Source: Verrucomicrobiales bacterium
GTDB taxonomy: Bacteria; Verrucomicrobiota; Verrucomicrobiia; Verrucomicrobiales; V1-33
Assembly (NCBI GenBank): GCA_028293125.1
Contig: JAQGPJ010000076.1
Location: 1 to 33,347 of the forward strand
Direction of reading: 5' to 3'
Length of the DNA: 33,347 nt
The position numbers were made by a program, and so were the translations under genes. Of the stretch, positions 27,733 to 33,347 are shown in pieces (position 1 is the first letter of the stretch; the number at the start of each line of letters is the position of its first letter). The notes under the pieces were generated by a model, which did not search any database, was not told where the DNA came from, and saw nothing but the letters and a program-made list of their open reading frames with translations.

Positions 27733-29061
27733 TCAGCGTCCCGCGGGCGCCGACAGGACGCGGGTCTGAAGGTCAGGCGTCAGATTGGCTGCCATCCATG
27801 CCTGCGCGTCAACAGGCGCGGCCGCCTGCCACCTCCGGGCAATCTCCACCTGCACGTCATCCCTTTGCCGGGGGTCGGCCACAGTGCCGGCCCAAGCCAG
27901 GGCATCCGTGGGATTCTCGCGCGCCAGAGTCCGGGAAAACGCCAGAATGGCCGCATCACGGCCCGTCCCCCGCTCCATCGCGTCAAGGCTCCGGCTCGCC
28001 GCCAGCGGGTCCGCCCTCGTCCACCGCTCAAAGACATCCTCAAAGGCATGATTGCGGCCCGGTCCCTCCGGCAGCCTGGACACCCACGCCGCGGCCTCCT
28101 GAGGGTTGCCCCTGGCCATTTGATCGGCCACGTCAGCCACCGCCTCGTGGGCCTCGGGCCGGGCCGCGATCCTTTCCGCCCACTGCACCGCACCGTCCGG
28201 ATCCCGGGTCATGAACTTTTCGCCCACAACCTCAAGAGCGCCCGTCCGCATCCCCTCTCCGGGCAGCTGCTCCGCCCATGCGGCGGCGGCCGGGATGCCG
28301 TCCTTCAGTTTATGCTCCGCAAGCAGGCCGGCCAGTTCATTCCGCCGGCTCTCCTTCAGGGTCATCAGGTGGCTGAGCGCGAAATCCACATCACGGCGCG
28401 CCAGCCCGCTGACGAGGCCGCGCTCCAGCGCCAGGCCACGGCTCTGCTGAGCGGCGTCCGCGCTGCTTTGCGCGCCGCGCTTCTCCAGCCACTTCAAAGC
28501 CGCCTCCGGGTCCGCGGCGGCCCACGCGGCGAGGGCCGCGCCTCCGGCGGATTCCCCTTCCCGCCCCTGCATCAGGTCAAAAGCCCCGAGTGCGGCCCTG
28601 CCGTCCTTCTCCCCCCATGCCTGTGCCAGAAGGGCCAGCGCGCGCATCCGGTCCGGGCCGTCCGTGTTCCCGGTGACGGCCAGCAGTGCGGCGGGAGCAT
28701 TTTCAGGCGTCAGCTCCTTCAGGAGGCAGGCGAAGGAGAGCATGGACTTCAAGGGGTCCGGGTCCTGCAACGCGCTCTGCAGCGCCTCCCTCATCCGCTG
28801 CGGCGGGATTTTTCCCTCCGGGCCGCGGAGAGAGTCCATTCTGAGGGCGGCCCCCGCGCTCCAGGCGGTGAAGGCGCTCTTTGTTTTCCTGCTCCCGTCA
28901 GCGGCGGGACTCAAAACCTCCGTGGAAAAACCTGCTCCGGGCACCGAAGCGGGCAGAGGGGTCAAAGAACCCCGCCCGCCGCGCGGATGGAGAGCGCCGG
29001 CAAAATAGCAGGCTGCCGCGAGGAGGAACCAGGCGCCATGAACAGGAAGGGAAAGCTTCAC
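27733..29061 (-). CDS. Exported alpha-helical repeat protein, function unknown
   Basis: A 442-residue protein starting with a hydrophobic segment (MKLSLPVHGAWFLLAAACYFAGAL) that acts as a signal or membrane anchor. The start codon is GTG at 29061. The rest is helical, with repeats of about 35 residues centred on D-P-x-A-A-x-x-W and LP-x-G-x-x-R-x-x-A, such as ADPEAALKWLEKR, RDPDGAVQWAERIA, GNPQEAAAWVSRLPEGPGR and ENPTDALAWAGTV. Such HEAT/TPR-like repeats are frequent in Verrucomicrobia proteins of unknown function and probably mediate protein contacts. No catalytic motif is seen. A longer open frame on the opposite strand covers the same DNA but has no domain and is judged a shadow. Confidence 0.82.
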   Translation of the reverse strand: MKLSLPVHGAWFLLAAACYFAGALHPRGGRGSLTPLPASVPGAGFSTEVLSPAADGSRKTKSAFTAWSAGAALRMDSLRGPEGKIPPQRMREALQSALQDPDPLKSMLSFACLLKELTPENAPAALLAVTGNTDGPDRMRALALLAQAWGEKDGRAALGAFDLMQGREGESAGGAALAAWAAADPEAALKWLEKRGAQSSADAAQQSRGLALERGLVSGLARRDVDFALSHLMTLKESRRNELAGLLAEHKLKDGIPAAAAWAEQLPGEGMRTGALEVVGEKFMTRDPDGAVQWAERIAARPEAHEAVADVADQMARGNPQEAAAWVSRLPEGPGRNHAFEDVFERWTRADPLAASRSLDAMERGTGRDAAILAFSRTLARENPTDALAWAGTVADPRQRDDVQVEIARRWQAAAPVDAQAWMAANLTPDLQTRVLSAPAGR

Positions 29062-29341
29062 GGGCTGGATGCTTGTTTAAAAGGCATTTTAATGGTAAGC
29101 CCCCCGGCCTCCGGGTCAAGCCTTCATGCCAGGGAAGTGCCTTGCTTCGGGCGGCGCCCCCGGGACCGGGAAACTTCAACACCCGCAGGATCCCTCCGGG
29201 GGAAAAAGACACAAAACCGCGCCCGCGGGCTGGAATTTGCGAAAGCGGGCACCAGGTCCGCCCAGCGTTTTCCCTTTGGGAGGTTCAACCCAATAATATT
29301 TATTATCGGGTCAGCTGCCGGGCGGGGAAAACCGGTCCAAG
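29062..29341. other. Upstream region of the helical-repeat gene with repeat copy G
   Basis: The region holds repeat copy G in the opposite orientation to all other copies, about 195-250 bp upstream of the GTG start on the same strand as that gene. No gene is seen. Confidence 0.5.
29255..29311 (-). repeat. Dispersed palindromic element, copy G (type 2, inverted)
   Basis: Core CAATAA-TATTTA-TTATCG at 29291-29308; on the plus strand CCCAATAATA-TTTATTATCGGG is nearly perfect. Read on the minus strand, the right flank (GTTGAACCTCCCAAAGGG, then AAAACGCTGGGCGGACC) matches copy B for about 40 bp with few differences. Confidence 0.85.
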
Positions 29342-29640
29342 ATGTGGATTCCCGAATTAACATCCACGTGCGCAGAACTCCGCCATGCACAGCATGAAGT
29401 CTGGAAAAAAAGGCCCGGCCCGCCGCCGCCTGATCTGGAACGCATTAAGAAGGCCGTTGCCGCTCTGCTTTGGCTTACGGCTTCGACTCACCGGCGCGAT
29501 TTCGAGTTTGCGGTGACTATGGCTTGGAAGGGTCATGATTGGCGGGCGTTGTGCCGTCTTCACGAAAAAGGGTCTCATCGACGATCCGGTGGTCGCGTCC
29601 TGCCGCCTTTGCCGCGCGGATGCGCAGGTGAATGACTCCC
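29342..29640 (+). pseudogene. DUF6429-like small protein, frameshifted
   Basis: The conserved parts LERIKKAVAALLWLT and AWKGHDWRALCRLHEKG are in the frame starting at 29342. The expected next residues, GLIDDPV, are in another frame after one extra base in the run AAAAAGGG near 29570. This order (A-x-LYLT, then AWKG-x-DW-x-AL-x-RLHEKG, then I-x-DPV) is what I remember for the roughly 75-residue DUF6429 family, which often sits beside transposons; its role is unknown. The C-terminal continuation does not resemble the family. The inactivating indel is real or an error. Confidence 0.55.
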
Positions 29641-30019
29641 TGAGGCTGATGGAGATCCCTGGGCCGGCGTTTGATCAGCCCGTCAAGGCGCGGGGCATGG
29701 AAAGAAAGGTCGCGGGCCTGGCGCGGGCCTGGCCCGGATCCCCGAACCGTCGAACCATTTGCTCCTCTCAACGCCCGGTGCCGCACCACTTTGATATTGT
29801 CCCGCCAGCTTCCGGCTTTTATTCTCCAGCCATGCCCGCTCCCGACCGAGCCGTGAAAGTGTCCGACCGTTCGGCCATCCGGCCCCGGTCAGGACCCGCG
29901 GCAGCCTCCGGAACCGGCGTGACTCATTGGCAAATCGAAGACTGGCCGGACAGCCCTGGGGAGTGCCGGTCAGGGACCACATTGTTGTGGCGGGGACTGA
30001 TTGACAGGAAAGCTACCTT
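29641..30019. other. Region without a supported gene upstream of the methyltransferase
   Basis: No recognisable product. A short direct repeat (GCGGGCCTGGC twice) is present at about 29713-29736. The promoter of the methyltransferase gene should lie in this interval. Confidence 0.4.
30006..30009 (+). promoter_or_regulatory. Shine-Dalgarno sequence of the methyltransferase gene
   Basis: AGGA lies 10 bases before the ATG at 30020. It is one of the few clear ribosome-binding sites in the window and it fixes this start. Confidence 0.55.
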
Positions 30020-30730
30020 ATGACTGATCGTGCACTCCCCCCACGGCGTGGATCGTACGGGATCGATGCGCCCTTGGCACCGATTTTCATGACCGCGATG
30101 GCCAGCTTCGTTCTGGTTACGGCCATCATCTCCGGACGCTGGCAAACGTTTGTGCCCACCACGTTTATATTGGCGGTGCTCGGGCTCTACCTTCACAACA
30201 CGCTGCGGGGCAAGTTCGTGGTTTGGGCCGGCTTGATCGGGCAGTTGCACCTGCGGGGTGATGAACGGATTCTGGACTTGGGATGCGGCCGGGGCGCCGT
30301 GCTGCTCATGGCCGCTCAACATTTGACCACAGGCCGGGCGGTGGGTGTGGACCTGTGGCGGAAATTCGACCAGTCCGGCAACTCCCTGGAGGCTGCGCGG
30401 CGCAACGCCATCGCCGAAGGAGTGGCCGACCGCGTCGGATTGCATACTGCGGACATGACGGCGCTCCCCTTTGAGGACAGCTGTTTTGATGTGGTTGTCT
30501 CCAATTTCGCCATACACAACATTGGCGGAAGCGCCGGCCGGGAGAAAGCCATCAGTGAAGCGGTGCGGGTGCTGCGTCCGGGCGGCCGGCTGATGATCGC
30601 CGACATCCGGGGCACGCGGCGGCACGCGGCCCAGCTCGCCAGGCTTGGGATGAGCGCGGTTGCACGGCGTCGGCTGGGGTGGCAGCCTTGGTGGGTCGTG
30701 ACCGCCACCAGGCCGGAGAATCGGAATTGA
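30020..30730 (+). CDS. Membrane-anchored class I SAM-dependent methyltransferase
   Basis: A 236-residue protein. Two membrane helices at about residues 20-39 and 44-62 (TTFILAVLGLYLHNTL) precede a Rossmann-fold methyltransferase domain. SAM-binding motif I is ILDLGCGRGAVLL (residues 84-96) and the acidic end of strand 2 is VGVDLW (D111). Motif II appears as FDVVVSNFAIHNI (residues 156-168), and the post-motif is EAVRVLRPGGRLMIADI. These are typical of Methyltransf_11-type enzymes. The substrate cannot be told from sequence; the membrane anchor hints at a lipid, quinone or membrane-associated acceptor, which is inference. The start is supported by an AGGA ribosome site. It has no obvious operon partner: the upstream DUF6429-like gene is broken, and the next gene follows after 368 bp that include a repeat copy. 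Confidence 0.9.
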   Translation: MTDRALPPRRGSYGIDAPLAPIFMTAMASFVLVTAIISGRWQTFVPTTFILAVLGLYLHNTLRGKFVVWAGLIGQLHLRGDERILDLGCGRGAVLLMAAQHLTTGRAVGVDLWRKFDQSGNSLEAARRNAIAEGVADRVGLHTADMTALPFEDSCFDVVVSNFAIHNIGGSAGREKAISEAVRVLRPGGRLMIADIRGTRRHAAQLARLGMSAVARRRLGWQPWWVVTATRPENRN

Positions 30731-31098
30731 GCCGGCGATGGGCATTGCGCGGAGCGATAGCGGAGCCGCCATGCTGACTGTTGTGGGCGGTCGTACCGGC
30801 CGGGCGTGGCCCCCGCTCACGGTGGCACCGGCGTGGGTGCGGCCGGCGGTGCATCGGGTCCGGGTCTGAGCGTTTCCAGCCGCTTCACCCCTCACCCAAA
30901 TTGCCCGGATAATCCAATTCGAATCGTTCAAACCCGCGACCCCCACAGAGGCGAAGGAAGGCGCATGAGACTTGCATGACAACTGCGGTGCAACGGATTT
31001 TGGAACCAATAAAATACATTATTGTGTGTGACTCTCCCAAGGGGAAACCCAAAATAGATGCTTCCCATTTGCGGAAAATTTCCCTCTAATCCGGACCT
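30731..31098. other. Intergenic region with repeat copy H
   Basis: No gene supported. Repeat copy H ends about 50 bp before the GTG start of the next gene, so it sits where that gene's promoter or leader should be. Confidence 0.5.
30991..31048 (+). repeat. Dispersed palindromic element, copy H (type 2-like right flank)
   Basis: Core CAATAA-AATACA-TTATTG at 31007-31024. The left flank CAACGGATTTTGGAAC differs from copy D by one base. The right flank, GTGACTCTCCCAAGGGGAAAC, is a variant of the B/G type. Confidence 0.9.
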
Positions 31099-32523
31099 GT
31101 GGCCACTTTTCAGCTTTGTCTTGTTCCGCTCCTGGGCAGCCTCCTTGCGGTGGCCGTCCCCCGGGCTTTCAGCCAGGAACCTCCTGTCCCGTCCCTGGCT
31201 GATTCCTCTGCGGCCGCTTCACCATCCGCCGTCCCCCGGGCTGGCATGGTCCGGCTGGAAAGTCATGGTTTCGCTGATGACCGGGGACCATTCCTGGGGC
31301 TGGCAGCCTCTTATTTCACCGCCCTCCAGCGCTGCCGCCAGGACCGTGCGCGGCTGGAGTCGGATCTCGCTTTTCTGGCCGCGCAGGGCTTCAATTCCTA
31401 CCGCATGTTCTCCATGGTCGGGCACAATGCGTCCTGGTCCGGACTGGAAATCGCCCCCGTCAGCTTCACCAGCCGGGAGGGCCGGCGGGTGGAGGCGTGG
31501 CCGGATTATGTGGATCAGTTCCGGACTCTCATTGACCTCGCTTTCGACAAATACGGCCTGCGCACGGAGATCACGGTTTTTGCGGATGCCCAGCTGATGC
31601 CGGAGAAAACGGCGCGTCTCGCCCACCTCGACCGCCTGCTGGCGGAAGTCCTGCCGGGCCGCGAACACAGGATCCTCCTCATCGAAGTCGCCAATGAGGC
31701 TTGGCAGAACGGCTTCCCCGGAGACGCGGGAGTGGCGGAGCTCCGCGGGCTTGCCAAACACCTCAACGAACGCACGGAAATCCTGGTGGCCATCAGCTCC
31801 AATCATGGCGGACCGGGATCAGGGGATTTGACGGGTTTCGATCAATTGCACGCGGGAGGCGTGGCGGATCTCGCCACTTGGCATTTCAGCCGTGACCGCC
31901 GGGCGGATGCCGGCTGGCGTCCCGTCTTCGACTGCTGGGAATTGGGCGGACGCCCCGGAGCTCCGCCCGTCTGCAGCAATGAGCCCATTGGTCCGGGAGC
32001 CTCCGTGAATTCCGAGCCGGACCCGGTGAAGCTGGTGATGGCGGCCGCTTTCGCCTGGACGGCCAGGCTCCCGCTTTATGTCTTCCACAGCGAAGCGGGA
32101 GTGCATGGACGCACGGGGTTTGAGGACACTCCGTCCATCCGCCAGTTTCAATCCGTCACCCGTCTGCTGCCTGCGGATCTTCCGGCCTGGCCGCGCAACG
32201 ACGGGTTGTCCGCCGCCGCCCCTTTCACAGTCCACTGCGGCGGCAAAACGAACCATTACTGGTCGGAGGAAAAAGACGGCGGCGATGGCTGCGTGCGCAA
32301 CATCGGAGGCCGGAAAGACGATCATTTTGTCTGCCTGCCCATCGGTATACGCCCGGCCGGGCTGAAGGTCACCGCCCGGCAGCCCATGGCCTTCACCGCC
32401 TTTGATCCGCTGACAGGATCACCACTCACTTCCGCGACTCTGGCCTCCGGGGAAACCCGCACCCTCCCCGCCGGACCGGGCGCCCTCATTGTCACTGGAA
32501 GGATTTTGCCGGAAGGAAAGTGA
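31099..32523 (+). CDS. Secreted putative glycoside hydrolase (TIM-barrel type)
   Basis: A 474-residue exported protein. The only start that preserves the frame is the GTG at 31099, because a TAA lies 12 bases upstream; it gives a good signal peptide (MATFQLCLVPLLGSLLAVAV, cut near FSQ). The early segment PFLGLAASYFTALQRC and later FLAAQGFNSYRMFSM resemble the first strands of clan GH-A barrels. The motif LIEVANEAWQNG places a likely acid/base glutamate at E200 after an asparagine, as in GH5-like enzymes. CSNEPIGPG offers a possible nucleophile at E295. A small C-terminal beta-domain follows (about residues 385-474). The exact family and substrate are not recognised. It probably works on polysaccharide outside the cytoplasmic membrane. 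Confidence 0.75.
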   Translation: MATFQLCLVPLLGSLLAVAVPRAFSQEPPVPSLADSSAAASPSAVPRAGMVRLESHGFADDRGPFLGLAASYFTALQRCRQDRARLESDLAFLAAQGFNSYRMFSMVGHNASWSGLEIAPVSFTSREGRRVEAWPDYVDQFRTLIDLAFDKYGLRTEITVFADAQLMPEKTARLAHLDRLLAEVLPGREHRILLIEVANEAWQNGFPGDAGVAELRGLAKHLNERTEILVAISSNHGGPGSGDLTGFDQLHAGGVADLATWHFSRDRRADAGWRPVFDCWELGGRPGAPPVCSNEPIGPGASVNSEPDPVKLVMAAAFAWTARLPLYVFHSEAGVHGRTGFEDTPSIRQFQSVTRLLPADLPAWPRNDGLSAAAPFTVHCGGKTNHYWSEEKDGGDGCVRNIGGRKDDHFVCLPIGIRPAGLKVTARQPMAFTAFDPLTGSPLTSATLASGETRTLPAGPGALIVTGRILPEGK

Positions 32524-33028
32524 GGTCTCCGCCGCAAAGGCCTCTCCCGGAGGGATTTGGGCTTGGGGAGCAACGGAACCGCCAACCGATTCAAGGGGCT
32601 GGGATCGCAATGGGCACCGAAAAATGGAAAAATCCGGCTTCGGGTGGCTGTTCAGGAGGGGTAAATCCTGATGTGCCGGGCTGCCCGGTGCCATCAGTGG
32701 GAGAATGGAGGCGGTCTTTTCGCCTGAAATAGTCCCACAACCAGGACTTCCGGTCATTTTTGAGGTGATCCGGGCTGAAGCCGGCTCGCTGTTCCGTTGC
32801 TCCCCGGACCCCGAAAACTGGAGAACAGCGCGGCATCATTCCGCTATACCTCTTATCACTCAATGATGGCCTTTGTCCGCGCGGCGCGGCGCGGCGGGCC
32901 TGCGGGCGATGGGCGGACGAAAGAAGCGTCAGGGAAAGGCAGTTTCTCATTCCGCCCCGCCAGCTTAACTTTTTGAGCCCCCCGCCGGGCTGATCTGAAA
33001 AGCTCCGCCTTTCCCGCCTCCATCATCC
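32524..33028. other. Intergenic region, 505 bp, no supported gene
   Basis: No recognisable coding frame, repeat copy or terminator. A GCGCGGCGCGGCG tract lies near 32879-32894. Confidence 0.5.
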
Positions 33029-33347
33029 ATGCTCCGTCCGCGCAAAAAATACACCGTCCATGATCTCCGGCAGCTGAAGGGGAAACGGATTCTCACCCAC
33101 ATTCATGTCAAATCCCCCGACGAGGCCGCCGCCGCCGAGGAGGCCGGGGTCGATCTGATGAGCTGCAGTTTTGACAGTCCGGAGTCGCAGGCCCGCCTGC
33201 CGCTGCTGGTGGCCGCGGCGCCGCAAAGTTTTCTGTCCGCCGCCACTCCGCATGGCCTGGCGTCGCGGGAGGAGGCCATCCGCGTGGCCTTCCGCGCCTT
33301 GGAGGCGGGAGCCAGCTCGGTTTATTGCTCCGCCAGTCCATGGATCA
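33029..33347 (+). CDS. PanB-like protein (ketopantoate hydroxymethyltransferase superfamily), 5' part
   Basis: The frame starts at the ATG at 33029 and runs off the window after 106 residues. The opening YTVHDLRQLKGKRI is the standard start of PanB proteins, and EEAGVDLM and REEAIRVAFRALEAGA align with the following helices of that barrel. PanB transfers a hydroxymethyl group to 2-oxoisovalerate in pantothenate synthesis. The catalytic features are not conserved here: the usual VGDS is MSCS, the LADLPF aspartate segment is FLSAATPH, and the VKIEGG lysine segment is VYCSAS. The part between is also shorter. It is therefore better called a PanB-like paralogue with a different or lost activity. 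Only the first 40% of a normal PanB is visible. Confidence 0.6.
   Translation, partial: MLRPRKKYTVHDLRQLKGKRILTHIHVKSPDEAAAAEEAGVDLMSCSFDSPESQARLPLLVAAAPQSFLSAATPHGLASREEAIRVAFRALEAGASSVYCSASPWI

Noticed and set aside
27661-29397. Long plus-strand open frame of 578 codons
   Set aside because: It is antisense to the helical-repeat gene, rich in Arg, Pro and Gly, has no domain, and its openness follows from the codon bias of the true gene.
29924-31009. Minus-strand open frame of 361 codons
   Set aside because: It is antisense to the methyltransferase and ends in repeat copy H; no motif.
4960-31048. Dispersed repeat as integron attC sites or a CRISPR array
   Set aside because: No integrase gene, no paired RYYYAAC/GTTRRRY cores in proper arrangement, and genes between copies are on both strands. 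Copies are kilobases apart, not regularly spaced by spacers.
4960-31048. Dispersed repeat as intrinsic transcription terminators
   Set aside because: The stem is AT-rich and no U-tract follows. Several copies lie upstream of genes rather than downstream.

Overview
The window looks like a piece of chromosome from a GC-rich member of the Verrucomicrobiota (or another PVC-group bacterium). The evidence is the kind of genes present: a Ser/Thr kinase fused to a transmembrane helix and WD40-like propeller, a PEP-CTERM protein, an FG-GAP giant protein, an RCC1 remnant, a right-handed beta-helix protein, an alpha-helical repeat protein of the DP-x-A-A-x-x-W type, and a DUF6429 remnant. This is inference from families; no rRNA or tRNA gene is present to test it. 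Most coding sequences lack a clear Shine-Dalgarno sequence.

Layout. 1-4670: 3' end of the kinase gene, whose last codons are replaced by a complete 1,538-bp IS701-like element (17-bp perfect inverted repeats, 4-bp ATAA target duplication). 4.7-6.5 kb: an endonuclease/exonuclease/phosphatase remnant and a frameshifted, secreted PQQ-type propeller on the minus strand. 6.8-11.2 kb: a 1,447-residue secreted protein joining a seven-repeat FG-GAP propeller to a D-Ala-D-Ala carboxypeptidase (S11) domain. 11.9-14.5 kb: a small membrane protein converging with a KUP potassium transporter. 15.5-18.3 kb: a graveyard with an IS66 TnpB scrap, a broken DUF5372 gene, a large serine recombinase with many frameshifts, and a Sel1-repeat scrap. 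18.8-21.5 kb: a large secreted propeller-like protein. 22.4-24.9 kb: an RCC1 scrap, a PEP-CTERM protein and a frameshifted family 2 glycosyltransferase. 25.5-29.1 kb: a secreted beta-helix protein and a convergent helical-repeat protein. 29.3-32.5 kb: a broken DUF6429 gene, a membrane-anchored methyltransferase and a secreted putative glycosidase. 33.0 kb to the end: the start of a PanB-like gene.

The genes do not form an obvious operon; most stand alone, many are exported, and several are eroding. The strongest unexplained signal is a dispersed repeat: at least nine intergenic or gene-end copies of an AT-rich palindrome, CAATAA-N5/6-TTATTG, embedded in a longer element with a conserved left flank and three alternative right flanks. 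Eight of the nine copies point the same way, and neighbouring copies bracket single genes. I know of no described family that it matches, but I could not search.
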